A stretch of DNA of 64,000 nucleotides from JACVRW01 sp963819115 (GTDB lineage Bacteria > Actinomycetota > Thermoleophilia > Solirubrobacterales > Thermoleophilaceae): positions 62,001 through 126,000 of the forward strand of contig CAWFUR010000011.1 of the NCBI GenBank assembly GCA_963819115.1, written 5' to 3'. The notes under the pieces were generated by a model. It ran no database searches. It had not been told where the DNA came from and saw only the letters and a list, made by a program, of their open reading frames with translations. Positions 40,371 through 48,682 of the stretch are shown here, piece after piece. The first letter of the stretch is position 1; each line of letters opens with the position of its first letter. The position numbers were made by a program, and so were the translations under genes.

Positions 40371-41630
40371 ATGGGTGAAGTAGTCCGGCTCGAGAAGCCG
40401 GCCAAGACCGGAAAGACGGGCGGCAAGCAGGCCCGCCGCCGCCGCTCCCGCACCGCGCTGGTGCTCGGTGGGGGTGGCTTCACGGGCGGCGTCTACGAGA
40501 TCGGCGCCCTGCGCGCCCTCGACCTGCTCGCGGTGAACCGCACCGTGAACCAGTTCGACGTCTACGTCGGCACCAGCGCCGGGTCCTTCGTGGCGTCGCT
40601 GGTGGCCAATGGGGTGACCCCCGAGGAGATGATGCGGGTGGTGAACCAGCAGGTTCCCACCCCGTTCCGGGACGTGGACCGGGGCACGTTGATGCGCCCC
40701 AACTCGCTCGAGATCGCCCAGAGCGCCGCGCTTCTGCCGCTGCGCATCCTCGGGCTGGCCCGCAGCGTCGTGGGCCAGCTCGGTTCGGCCTCCCTGATCG
40801 ATCTGGCCGTGGGCCTGGCCGAGGCCCTGCCCTCCGGCCTCTACGACAGCCGCGGGATGCAGGACTACCTCGAGCAGGTCCTCGGCGATCCCGACAGGGT
40901 GAACGACTTCCGGCTGCTCGAGAATGAGCTCTACCTCGCGGCCACGGACCTCGACACCTGCGAGCGCATCACCCTCGGCGGGGAGGACTGGGACGACGTG
41001 CCCATCTCCCGCGCCGTGGCCGCCAGCACCGCCCTGCCGATGGTCTACAAGCCGGTGGAGATCAAGGGCCGGCATCTGGTCGACGGCGGGATCCGCTCCA
41101 CCACCAACGTGGACATCGCGGTGGAGCGGGGCGCGAAGTTCGTGATCGTGGTGAACCCGCTCGTGCCCTACGTGAACGACTTCCAGAAGGTCATCCCCAC
41201 CATGCTGGGCAGCAGGGTGCGCCGCGTGGCCGACATGGGCTTCCCCCAGATCGGCTACCAGGCCTTCAAGCTGCTGGCCCACCAGCGGCTGCACGAGGCG
41301 GTGAGCCGCTGGCAGGAGAAGTACCCGGGCGTGGACATCATCCTGATCGAGCCCGACCCCAACGACGAGCTGATGTTCGAGACGAACATCCTCAACTTCA
41401 CCCGGCGGATGGAGATCGCGCGGCACGGCTTCGAGTCCGTGACGCTGAAGCTCGCCTCGGACTACGACGAGCTGAAGTCGGTGTGCGCCAAGCATGGGAT
41501 CGAGATCTCGGCCACCCGCGTGCGCAAGGTCGTGCGCCGCTTCGCCAAGGAGCGCGAGCGCGCGGCCGGCTGGCGCCGGATCTTCGAGCAGACCACCGGC
41601 GCCCTCCTCAGGCAGTCCGAGGACGCCTAG
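40371..41630 (+). CDS. Patatin-like phospholipase
   Basis: 419 residues. The Ser-Asp dyad of the patatin family is complete: oxyanion loop VLGGGGFTGGVYEIG (31-45), nucleophile S69 in GTSAGS, and D238 in LVDGGIRS. A basic N-terminus (KQARRRRSR) precedes the domain; the C-terminal ~130 residues are helical and charged, ending in an Arg-rich stretch. Probably a lipid acyl hydrolase at the membrane; the substrate is unknown. A GATACT box ends 7 nt before the ATG. Its stop shares four bases with the convergent aminotransferase stop. Confidence 0.88.
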   Translation: MGEVVRLEKPAKTGKTGGKQARRRRSRTALVLGGGGFTGGVYEIGALRALDLLAVNRTVNQFDVYVGTSAGSFVASLVANGVTPEEMMRVVNQQVPTPFRDVDRGTLMRPNSLEIAQSAALLPLRILGLARSVVGQLGSASLIDLAVGLAEALPSGLYDSRGMQDYLEQVLGDPDRVNDFRLLENELYLAATDLDTCERITLGGEDWDDVPISRAVAASTALPMVYKPVEIKGRHLVDGGIRSTTNVDIAVERGAKFVIVVNPLVPYVNDFQKVIPTMLGSRVRRVADMGFPQIGYQAFKLLAHQRLHEAVSRWQEKYPGVDIILIEPDPNDELMFETNILNFTRRMEIARHGFESVTLKLASDYDELKSVCAKHGIEISATRVRKVVRRFAKERERAAGWRRIFEQTTGALLRQSEDA

Positions 41631-42760
41631 GCCGTCTGGCCGGGCTGAGGGCCCAGCGCGTTCTCGAGCGCGCGCATGAGCCGATCGGTGGCCGGAGCGT
41701 CGCGCACGGTCGCCCGCACGTGGTCGTCCGCGCCGAGCGGCCCACCGGCGGCCACGATCACGCCCTGGCGGCGCAGGCGGTCGGCAAGCTCCGCTCCCTC
41801 CATGCCCTTCGCGCTGAGCCAGATGAAGTTCGCCTGGCTGGGATCGGCGTCCACCTTCAGGTCGCCCAGCGCCGCGAGCAGCCTCGCCCGCTCGAACGAC
41901 ACCGACTCGCGCCGCCTGCGCACCTCGTCGTCGCCGGTGCGCAGCGCGTGCTCCACAGCGGCCTGGCTGAGCGCGTTCACGCCGAGCACGGGGGCGATCG
42001 TCCCCAGGAGGTCGGCATCCGTGCCCACGGCATAGCCGGTGCGCAGGCCTGAAAGCCCGTAGACCTTCGAGAAGGTGCGCACCACCAGCAGCCGCGGGAA
42101 GGCGTCCACCAGGCGCAGGCAGGCGTCCTGCTCCTCGGCGTCCTGGAAGTGCACGAGCGCCTCGTCCAGCAGCACGTAAACGCGCTCCGGCAGCACGGCC
42201 AGCAGGCGGCCGAGCTCCGCTGCCGGGAGGTAGTGGCCGGTCGGGTCGTTGGGGTTGCAGATCACGAGCGCGCGCGTACGCTCGGTGATCGCGCCCGCCA
42301 GCGACGCGCAATGGTGGTCGTCGTCTCCCTTGGTGCTCACGGAGACCGGCTTCGCCCGCGCGCGGGCCGCCATCAGCGGGTAGAGCGGGTAGGACGGCCA
42401 GGGCATCACGACCTCGTCGCCCGGTGTGAGCAGGGCGAGGGCGGCCACCTGGAGCAGCTCCGCCGCGCCGTTGCCCAGCACCACCTGCTCCGGGGCCACG
42501 GCGTGGCGCTCGGCGAGCAATCGGCGGATCCCGCCGGCGTGGCGGTCCGGGTAGCCGTTCACCCGCCCGCGAGCCCGGGCGATGGCGGCGTTCACCACCT
42601 CCGAGTGCGGCATGTCCGGCCACTCGGTGCCCGAGAGGTCGAGGTCCGGGACCTGCGCCAGCGCGACCGCACGCTCACGGGCGCGCCGCTCGCGGCGTCC
42701 GCGATTCGCCTCCACCTCGTCGATGTCGTCGAATTGGCGGTAGTAGCCGAAGAGGTCCAC
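41627..42760 (-). CDS. Class I/II PLP aminotransferase, histidinol-phosphate type
   Basis: 377 residues from ATG. PLP enzyme of the HisC-like branch: GNGAAELLQVAALAL holds the phosphate-binding turn, N171 in CNPNDPTG and D199 in LLDEALVHF contact the cofactor, and K232 in RTFSKVYGLSGLRTGYA is the Schiff-base lysine. It could be histidinol-phosphate, aromatic or another amino-acid transaminase; no other his genes are nearby, so I leave the symbol blank. It follows the small membrane-protein gene by 4 nt and is probably in an operon with it and the acyl-CoA synthetase. Confidence 0.85.
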   Translation of the reverse strand: MDLFGYYRQFDDIDEVEANRGRRERRARERAVALAQVPDLDLSGTEWPDMPHSEVVNAAIARARGRVNGYPDRHAGGIRRLLAERHAVAPEQVVLGNGAAELLQVAALALLTPGDEVVMPWPSYPLYPLMAARARAKPVSVSTKGDDDHHCASLAGAITERTRALVICNPNDPTGHYLPAAELGRLLAVLPERVYVLLDEALVHFQDAEEQDACLRLVDAFPRLLVVRTFSKVYGLSGLRTGYAVGTDADLLGTIAPVLGVNALSQAAVEHALRTGDDEVRRRRESVSFERARLLAALGDLKVDADPSQANFIWLSAKGMEGAELADRLRRQGVIVAAGGPLGADDHVRATVRDAPATDRLMRALENALGPQPGQTA

Positions 42761-42764
42761 GCCG

Positions 42765-43241
42765 CTAGCGCGATGGAGCCAGGCTCGGCGCCGGTCCCTG
42801 GATGAAGAGGAACCAGATTCCGAAGATCACCGCCGCCACCGCCACGCTTCCCGCGAAGATGCGCTCGAGCGCGCCCCGCTCCTGCCGGTGTCCGGCCGCG
42901 CGCCGCACCAGCTTCCACGCGTGGTCCACACGCTTGGCCCCCGCCATCGTGAGCATCAGCGAGGCGAGGCAGCCGAGCATGATCGTGGAGATTCCGGCGG
43001 TGACGTAGCCCGTCACATACTGCACCTGGGAGCCCACCCAGAGCCATGCCGCGGGTTGCGGACCGAAGAGGCTCAGGCACAGGAGCAGCTCGACCGCGAG
43101 AAGGGCGTGGGCCAGGAGTGCGTCGGAACGCTGCCGCGAGCGGCTGGCGTCCGGCGGGTTGTCGGGGAAGCGCACGGGCGCCGTGCCCGGGCGGCGCCCG
43201 ACGAAAAGTCCGCCGGTATCGGTGGGGTCGTTGCTGGCCAT
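42765..43241 (-). CDS. Small hypothetical membrane protein
   Basis: 158 residues from ATG. A hydrophilic Arg/Asp/Pro-rich N-terminal ~40 residues, then three predicted membrane helices: ALLAVELLLCLSLFG, TAGISTIMLGCLASLMLTMA and a C-terminal VAVAAVIFGIWFLFIQG. No enzymatic motif or known family recognised. It lies in a three-gene minus-strand group, 35 nt after the long-chain acyl-CoA synthetase and 4 nt before the aminotransferase, so it may serve the lipid pathway, but nothing in the protein itself shows that. Confidence 0.7.
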   Translation of the reverse strand: MASNDPTDTGGLFVGRRPGTAPVRFPDNPPDASRSRQRSDALLAHALLAVELLLCLSLFGPQPAAWLWVGSQVQYVTGYVTAGISTIMLGCLASLMLTMAGAKRVDHAWKLVRRAAGHRQERGALERIFAGSVAVAAVIFGIWFLFIQGPAPSLAPSR

Positions 43242-43276
43242 TGGCGGCGACGGTGCCCTTGGGCACCGCTTTCAGG

Positions 43277-45094
43277 CTAGCGGGAGTAGACCCCGTCGAT
43301 GATGCCGGCGAACTTCTCCTGCACCACGTTGCGCTTCACCTTGAGAGTGGGGGTGAGCTCGCCGGTCTCCTGCGAGAGGTCGGCCGGGAGAATCTCGAAG
43401 CGCTTGATCTGCTCCACGGGGCCGACGTGCGAGTTCACCTCGTCCACGGTCTTCTGGATCTCCGCCTGCACGCGCTCGTCCTGAGCGAGGGCGGCCACGT
43501 CGGCTCCCTCCACGCCGAGCTGCTCGGCGAGGGCCGGTGCCTCCTCGGGATCGAGGGTCACGAGCGCCACCAGGTAGGGGCGGCGGTCGCCCACCACCAC
43601 CGCCTGGGAGATCCAGCGGCTCTGCTTGAGGCCGTTCTCGAGGTTGGCGGGGGTGATGTTCTTCCCGCCCGCGGTGATGATGATGTCCTTCTTCCGGCCC
43701 GTGATGTAGAGGAAGCCGTCCTCGTCCAGGCGGCCGAGGTCCCCGGTGTGGAGCCAGTGGTCCTCGAGCGCCTCGGCGGTGGCGTCCTCGTTCTTGTAGT
43801 AGCCCTGGAAGATGTTCGGGCCCTTGATCAGCACCTCGCCGTCGTCGGCGATGCGGACCTCGACGCCGTCAAGCGGCTGGCCCACGGAGCCGAAGCGGAA
43901 GCCGTCTCCGGTGGTGCGGTTCACCGTGGCGCTGGTGGCGGTCTCGGTCATGCCGTACCCCTCCATCACCGGCACGCCGCAGGCGTAGAAGAAGCGCAGG
44001 ATCTCCGAGGCGATCGGGGCCGCGCCCGTGACGCACTCCCGGATCCGGCCTCCGAACAGCGCGCGGACGTTCTTGTAGAGGGCCTCGTCGGCCGCGGCGA
44101 ACGCGGTCTCGAGCTCCGCGGGCACCTGCTCGCCCGCCGCCCGCGCCGTGCGCACCTTCACGCCCAGCTCCACCGCCTGGTCGAGCTTCTCCCGATCCGG
44201 AGCCACGGACGTGGCCATCGTGTAGATCTTCTCGAAGATCCGGGGGACCGACGGGAAGTACGTGGGCTGCACCTGGGCCAGGTCGGGGATGATCTGCTTC
44301 GGGTCGCGCGACCAGTACGCGAGCGTGGTGCCGAGGTCGAACACCACGAATTGGATCAGGATCGCGAACGCGTGCGCGAGCGGGAGGAACAGGTACGCGG
44401 AGTCGCCGTCGTCGAGCACGCTGTTCTTCACGGCGGCATCCGTGATCGAGCGGTAGTTGCCGTGCGACAGCAGGCAGCCCTTCGGCGGCCCGGTGGTTCC
44501 GGAGGTGTAGATGAAGAGACAGATGTCGTCGGGGCCGACGGCCTCGTAGCGCTTGCGCCACTCCGCCTCGTCGTGGGCGCGGCCCCGCTCGCGGAGGCTC
44601 TCGAGCGTCAGCTCGTCGCCGAGCTCGACCCCGGCGGGGTCCATCACCACCACTTGGTCCAGCGCCGGGCAGTCGGAGCGCACCGCGCGCACCTTCTCCA
44701 GCTGGGCGGCGTCCTCAACGAACACGGCCTTCGAGTCGGAGTGAGCCAGGACGTACTGGCACTCCTCCGCGGAGTTCGTCTGGTAGATCGTGACCAGCGC
44801 GCCGCCCGCGGTGAGGATCCCGAAGCACGCGTGGGTCCACTCCGGCCGCGTGTTGGCGAGGATGGCGACCTTGTCGCCCGGCTGGATGCCGAGGTCCACA
44901 AGACCGAGGGAGATCTCGCGCACCGTCGAGCCGAGCTCGGTGTAGGAGATGTCCACCCACGCGTCGCCGACCTTGTGGCGCTGCGCCGGCGCCGCGCCGT
45001 AGCGCTGGGCCGCCATCGGCAGCAGGTCGGCGATCGTCTTCGAGCCGGTGCCCACACCACCGGTCGCCGCCGCATTGGCGGTCACTGCTTCCAT
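43277..45094 (-). CDS. Long-chain fatty acid-CoA ligase (AMP-forming), FadD15-like
   Basis: 605 residues from ATG with GGGAGGG just upstream. Activates long-chain fatty acids to acyl-CoA through an acyl-AMP. The ANL-superfamily motifs are complete: IYTSGTTGPPKGCLLSHGNY (P-loop), GYGMTETATSATVNRTTGDG, the hinge LHTGDLGRLDEDGFLYITGR and KKDIIITAGGKNITPANLEN. A C-terminal Lys-containing loop (LTPTLKVKRNVV) replaces the short-chain type, as in FadD15/long-chain enzymes. The N-terminus resembles soluble FadD15-type ligases with no membrane helix. First known gene of a minus-strand lipid group. Confidence 0.92.
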   Translation of the reverse strand: MEAVTANAAATGGVGTGSKTIADLLPMAAQRYGAAPAQRHKVGDAWVDISYTELGSTVREISLGLVDLGIQPGDKVAILANTRPEWTHACFGILTAGGALVTIYQTNSAEECQYVLAHSDSKAVFVEDAAQLEKVRAVRSDCPALDQVVVMDPAGVELGDELTLESLRERGRAHDEAEWRKRYEAVGPDDICLFIYTSGTTGPPKGCLLSHGNYRSITDAAVKNSVLDDGDSAYLFLPLAHAFAILIQFVVFDLGTTLAYWSRDPKQIIPDLAQVQPTYFPSVPRIFEKIYTMATSVAPDREKLDQAVELGVKVRTARAAGEQVPAELETAFAAADEALYKNVRALFGGRIRECVTGAAPIASEILRFFYACGVPVMEGYGMTETATSATVNRTTGDGFRFGSVGQPLDGVEVRIADDGEVLIKGPNIFQGYYKNEDATAEALEDHWLHTGDLGRLDEDGFLYITGRKKDIIITAGGKNITPANLENGLKQSRWISQAVVVGDRRPYLVALVTLDPEEAPALAEQLGVEGADVAALAQDERVQAEIQKTVDEVNSHVGPVEQIKRFEILPADLSQETGELTPTLKVKRNVVQEKFAGIIDGVYSR

Positions 45095-45139
45095 TGACCC
45101 TCCCTCGTAATCCCGATCAGGGGGCCGATTCTAAGCGGA

Positions 45140-45155
45140 CCCGGCCTCGGCCGGG
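45140..45155 (-). terminator. Short GC hairpin between the 58-aa gene and the acyl-CoA ligase
   Basis: CCCGGC (45140-45145) pairs with GCCGGG (45150-45155) around CTCG. No T tract is present, so it may only pause or stabilise the transcript. Confidence 0.35.
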
Positions 45156-45162
45156 CCGGGCG

Positions 45163-45339
45163 CTACGCCTGGGCAAGCTCCTTGGTCGTCTTGACCTGCT
45201 TGAGGTTGGTGAGGAACAGGGTCTTGTCGATCCTGCCCTGAAAGATCGGGACGCCCATCTCCATGCACTTGGAGATGACCTCGCGCCGGTGCATTCCTGC
45301 CTCCCGACCGAGCTCGGTGGGCGTCAAATGGATCGCCAT
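45163..45339 (-). CDS. Small helix-turn-helix-like protein (58 aa)
   Basis: 58 residues from ATG with a textbook AGGAGG 9 nt upstream (45349-45354 on the plus strand), one of the best ribosome sites here. The sequence MAIHLTPTELGREAGMHRRE then VISKCMEMGVPIFQGRIDKT resembles the short winged-helix or MerR/excisionase-type HTH: a helix after TPTEL, a turn at AGMH and a recognition helix REVISKCMEMG, followed by a strand-like IFQGRIDKTLF. It lies 68 nt upstream of the acyl-CoA ligase on the same strand and might regulate it. Family not identified. Confidence 0.6.
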   Translation of the reverse strand: MAIHLTPTELGREAGMHRREVISKCMEMGVPIFQGRIDKTLFLTNLKQVKTTKELAQA

Positions 45340-45440
45340 CTAGCAGTGCCTCCTCGTTGCGTGGGCTGCTGCTACGCAGGGTAACGCCTGCCCGGGACGG
45401 CGCAAGCCGATTGTCGGAATTTGCGCTGGCCACAAGGGGG

Positions 45441-45446
45441 TAACCT
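45441..45446 (+). promoter_or_regulatory. Candidate -10 box for the 85-residue gene
   Basis: TAACCT ends 7 nt before the GTG at 45454, consistent with a leaderless transcript. Confidence 0.3.
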
Positions 45447-45453
45447 CCGCCCG

Positions 45454-45711
45454 GTGAGCGCACAGCGGCCCGCGAGCGACGATCCGGACGGCTTCCTCGA
45501 GTCCCTGATGGACACGAGCCTGTACTCGATGGGGGCCTACTTCAGCGACGAGCACCCCGACCTGATCGGCGAGGTGATCGCCCAGAGCGAGGCCATCGAG
45601 GCGGCGGGGCTGCGCGCCTATGCGGAGCGCAACGACATGAGCCTCTCCACCTGCTTCGAGACCCTGCTCACCGGCCTGGCCGTGCGCTACTACAACGCCG
45701 TCGCGGCGTAG
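45454..45711 (+). CDS. Hypothetical acidic protein (85 aa)
   Basis: 85 residues if started at GTG 45454, which sits 7 nt after a TAACCT box; an upstream in-frame TTG would add 11 residues. The protein is acidic and helical (FLESLMDTSLYSMGAYFSDE, LIGEVIAQSEAIEAAGLRAY), with one cysteine (STCFETLL) and an aromatic end (VRYYNAVAA). No signal peptide, membrane helix or known motif. It stands alone between two minus-strand genes; a strong symmetrical hairpin overlaps its stop codon. Function unknown. Confidence 0.55.
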   Translation: MSAQRPASDDPDGFLESLMDTSLYSMGAYFSDEHPDLIGEVIAQSEAIEAAGLRAYAERNDMSLSTCFETLLTGLAVRYYNAVAA

Positions 45712-45733
45712 GCGCCCCCGGCCCGGGGGCGCC
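45711..45733. terminator. Bidirectional hairpin between convergent genes
   Basis: GGCGCCCCC (45711-45719) pairs perfectly with GGGGGCGCC (45725-45733), nine pairs with a five-base loop. It starts on the last base of the plus-strand stop and is 17 nt from the end of the convergent minus-strand gene, so it can serve both. No T tract on either side. Confidence 0.55.
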
Positions 45734-45749
45734 CACTCGTCCCGGGCGG

Positions 45750-46733
45750 CTAGCAGCCGGTGGTGGTGTTCGGTCCGGTCACGACGTTCGAGGACGACTG
45801 CGCCTCGTTCACCACGGGCCGGCCGAGCGAGTTGCCGCTGATCCTGTAGTTCACGGCGGAGTCGATGTGCGGAGCGACCATGACCGTGTAGTAGGCGGGG
45901 CCGACAGGGCCGTTCACGGACTTGCAGAGGGTGTTGCCCGTGATGCTCACGTTCCGGGGCGCGCTGCCCTGGAACTGGGTCAGGAAGATGTTGAAGTAGG
46001 TGCACCGGTCGAAGCGGTTGCCCTTCATCTTCAGCCCGTCCGTCCACGCGATCCACGCGCACTCGGTGTGGGCGTCGCCCGTGGCGGTGGCGTCATGGAA
46101 GCGGTTGCTCGTGAAGTTGAGCGCGCTCGACTTCTGCGACCCGTTCACCAGCAGTGGCGGCGAGTTGTTGCTCGGGCCGAAGTCGCTCTTCGCGAAGCCG
46201 AGCCCTTGCGAGCCCTGCACGTAGACCTGGCCGTCGAAGTCGCAGCCGGTGAAGGCCACCTTGTCGCCGTAGACCTCGAGGCCGTTGATCTTCGCCCCGG
46301 GCTGGCAGTTCACGACCGTGATCTTGTGGCCGTTCACCTGGGGGAGGTTCTGGCCCGAGTAGTTCCCGGCCTTCAGGTTGATGAAATCGGCGCCGGAGCG
46401 GTAGGCGGAGTCGAGCGTGCGGCCGCCCGGCGCGATCGAGGTCGGCGTGCACCCGGCGAGCAGGGCCAGCAGCCCGACCGCGGCGGCCGCGGCCGCCAGC
46501 TTGCGGCGCGGGCGGACACGCCGGGGCTCGATCGGGTAAAACTCTGGCATCCCGTAGCGCTCGCAGAGCGTGCGGAGGCGATCAGCAGGGATGGACCCCG
46601 ACGCCTCCCAACGGGCAACCGTGCCCTCGTCCACGCCGAGTTCGAGGGCCAGAGACTCAAGCGAATCCCCGGCGGCTTCGCGTGCTTCGCGAAGCCTGTT
46701 CGGAGGCAGGGCGGCGGTTACGGCGTTCAGCAT
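45750..46733 (-). CDS. Membrane-anchored HTH protein with extracellular beta-helix domain
   Basis: 327 residues from ATG 46733 (an open frame continues upstream but the conserved part starts here). Residues ~11-62 are an XRE/HTH_3-like DNA-binding domain (PNRLREAREAAGDSLESLAL, ELGVDEGTVARWEASGSI). A basic stretch RRVRPRRK precedes one hydrophobic segment (79-94) ending LLAGC at Cys95, which looks like a membrane anchor or buried lipobox. Residues ~105-327 are a repetitive right-handed beta-helix (GLEVYGDKVAFTGCDFDGQV, ISGNSLGRPVVNE), as in pectate-lyase-like proteins. The topology would place the HTH inside and the helix outside. Function unknown; a divergent gene encodes another HTH protein. 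Confidence 0.75.
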   Translation of the reverse strand: MLNAVTAALPPNRLREAREAAGDSLESLALELGVDEGTVARWEASGSIPADRLRTLCERYGMPEFYPIEPRRVRPRRKLAAAAAAVGLLALLAGCTPTSIAPGGRTLDSAYRSGADFINLKAGNYSGQNLPQVNGHKITVVNCQPGAKINGLEVYGDKVAFTGCDFDGQVYVQGSQGLGFAKSDFGPSNNSPPLLVNGSQKSSALNFTSNRFHDATATGDAHTECAWIAWTDGLKMKGNRFDRCTYFNIFLTQFQGSAPRNVSITGNTLCKSVNGPVGPAYYTVMVAPHIDSAVNYRISGNSLGRPVVNEAQSSSNVVTGPNTTTGC

Positions 46734-46900
46734 GATGGGGCGGCACTCTTTCTGTAGGACACAATTCGGCGGACTGAAAAAGTACCTGTAAACATGCCCG
46801 AATGTCGGCCAGGCAAACCCCTCGCCCCTCGATCGGCTGGCGTGGGGAGGCCGGAACCGCCCTTCGAGCCGACCCACGCTGCTGGTTCAATGTCGGTCCG

Positions 46901-47275
46901 ATGGCCGCTCCGCCGACACAGCGCTACGAGTACTGGCTGGGGGCCACGGCCCGGCGCTGCCGAGAGGACGCCGGCCTCTCGCTCGAGGACATGGCCTCGC
47001 ACATGCGGGTGAGCAAGGAGAAGATCGACCGCTTCGAGAAGGGCCGCACGCGCCCTCACGATGAGGGCGAGGTGGTGGCCGCCTACGCGTCGATCTGCGG
47101 GATCCCGGAGCCCCGGGACATCTACGAGGTGGCCCTCCGCGACTGGTACCGGCACGGTGAGCCGCCCATGCCCGGCCCGGAGACGAACGGGCACACCAGG
47201 GGCCGGCGGGCCGCAGTGGAGCCGCGCCCCCTGGACGAGCGCTCACCGGCCTCGTCCGCCACTCCCTCCGCCTGA
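46901..47275 (+). CDS. XRE-family helix-turn-helix protein
   Basis: 124 residues from ATG. The N-terminal ~70 residues form an XRE/HTH_3 domain: YWLGATARRCREDAGLSLED, MASHMRVSKEKIDRFEKGRT and VAAYASICGIPEPRDIYEVA, with the usual sensor helix turn at MRVSKEKIDRFE. The C-terminal ~40 residues are a charged, Pro/Arg-rich tail without motif. It is divergent from the HTH/beta-helix gene, with 167 nt between the two starts, so they may be controlled together. Target genes are unknown. Confidence 0.75.
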   Translation: MAAPPTQRYEYWLGATARRCREDAGLSLEDMASHMRVSKEKIDRFEKGRTRPHDEGEVVAAYASICGIPEPRDIYEVALRDWYRHGEPPMPGPETNGHTRGRRAAVEPRPLDERSPASSATPSA

Positions 47276-47330
47276 GCGCCCACCGCCTGGTGCGGGGTCC
47301 TGCCGGGCGTCCTGCGGAGGGAGCGGGTAA

Positions 47331-47404
47331 TCGGGCTGCCCAGATTTGAACTGGGGACCTCTCCGACCCGAACGGAGCGCGCTACCAGGCTGCGCCACAG
47401 CCCG
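47331..47404 (-). tRNA. tRNA-Pro, anticodon CGG
   Basis: 74-nt cloverleaf on the minus strand. The acceptor arm is CGGGCTG with CAGCCCG plus discriminator A, the D arm GGCGCAGCCTGGTAGCGC is present, the anticodon stem CTCCG/CGGAG holds loop TTCGGGT with anticodon CGG (reads CCG codons), and the T arm has GTTCAAATC. CCA is not encoded. It lies between the HTH gene and the sugar-dehydrogenase lipoprotein. Confidence 0.96.
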
Positions 47405-47440
47405 AAGCGCCCAAGCCTAGCGTTGCCATACTGCGGCTGC

Positions 47441-48682
47441 GTGGCCCTCCGCGCACTCCGTGCACTCCGTGTCCTGGCGGTGCTCGCCCTCCTCGCGGCG
47501 CTGCCGGGGTGCTCATCCGGCAGCGCGGACGACAGCGCCGCCTCCTCGTCGGCCACCGTCACGGACGAGCGGCCCGTGTCCGCCGAGGTGAGGACGGCGG
47601 CCCCGGCCGCCCCGCGCGGCATCCGTCTCGCCCTTCTGGGGCGGTTCGACCAGCCCACGTATCTGACCGCCCCGCAAGGAGACCGCCGGCGCTTCGTGGT
47701 GGAGCGCCCCGGGCGAATCCGGGTGGTGAGCGGCCGGCGCGTGCTGAAGACGCCGTTCCTCGACATCAGCAGCCTGGTGACCACGGGCGGCGAGAGCGGG
47801 CTGCTGTCGATGGCCTTCGCGAAGGACTACGCGCGCTCGGGCCGCTTCTACGTCTACTACACGGACTCCGCCGGCTACATACGCATCGACCAGCTTCGCC
47901 GTTCCGCCTCCAACCCGAACCGCGCCGACCCGGCGTCGCGCCGGTTGGTGATGCGCGTTCCGCACCACCGCTTCAACCACAAGGGCGGCCAGCTGCAGAT
48001 CGGTCCGGACGGCTACCTCTACGCGGGCTTCGGAGACGGAGGCGGGGGAGGCGACCCGGATCTGAACGGACAGAACCTCAGTCGCCAGCTGGCCAAGGTC
48101 ATCCGGATCTCGCCGCGTGCCGGCGGCGGCTACTCCGTGCCGCGCGACAACCCCTTCCGGGGCCGCGCGGGTGCCCGGCCGGAGACCTACGCCTACGGCC
48201 TGCGCAACCCGTACCGCTTCTCCTTCGACCGCGTGACGGGGAGCCTCGCGATCGGCGACGTGGGCCAGGACGCGGTGGAGGAGATCGAATACGTGCCGAA
48301 CTCGCGTGGACGCGGCCATGCCCCGCGCGGGGGCTACAACTTCGGCTGGAGCGTCTTCGAGGGCAACAGCCGCTACCGCCAGGGAAGCGCGCCCCACGCC
48401 CGCCCGCCGGCCCTGACGCACGTGCACAGCGACGGCTACTGCTCGATCACCGGCGGGTACGTGATCCGCGACCGCGGCCTCGGCCGGGCGCTCTACGGGA
48501 AGTACGTCTACGGCGACTACTGCAACGGGCGCCTCCGGGTGTCCTCCCTGCGCCCGCGTGCGGCGCGTTCCCGCGCCCTTCCCCAGAGTGTCAAGAGCCT
48601 CGTGTCCTTCGGCGAGGACGGCAGCGGCCGGGTGTACGCGGTCTCGCTCGACGGACCCGTATACCGCCTGGCCCCCCGCTAG
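47441..48682 (+). CDS. PQQ-type glucose/sorbosone dehydrogenase family lipoprotein
   Basis: 413 residues from GTG 47441, with CATACT ending 8 nt upstream; a TTG 18 nt earlier is a weaker choice. Lipobox VLALLAALPGC predicts a lipid-anchored extracellular protein. The rest is a six-bladed propeller of the GSDH family: SGLLSMAFAKDYARSGRFYV, HHRFNHKGGQLQIGPDGYLY, AYGLRNPYRFSFDRVTGSLA and IGDVGQDAVEEIEYV, with DPYRFSFD-like Asn/Arg and His residues that bind PQQ in authentic enzymes. Many family members are uncharacterised, so the substrate is open. Its stop overlaps the convergent hydratase stop. Confidence 0.85.
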   Translation: MALRALRALRVLAVLALLAALPGCSSGSADDSAASSSATVTDERPVSAEVRTAAPAAPRGIRLALLGRFDQPTYLTAPQGDRRRFVVERPGRIRVVSGRRVLKTPFLDISSLVTTGGESGLLSMAFAKDYARSGRFYVYYTDSAGYIRIDQLRRSASNPNRADPASRRLVMRVPHHRFNHKGGQLQIGPDGYLYAGFGDGGGGGDPDLNGQNLSRQLAKVIRISPRAGGGYSVPRDNPFRGRAGARPETYAYGLRNPYRFSFDRVTGSLAIGDVGQDAVEEIEYVPNSRGRGHAPRGGYNFGWSVFEGNSRYRQGSAPHARPPALTHVHSDGYCSITGGYVIRDRGLGRALYGKYVYGDYCNGRLRVSSLRPRAARSRALPQSVKSLVSFGEDGSGRVYAVSLDGPVYRLAPR

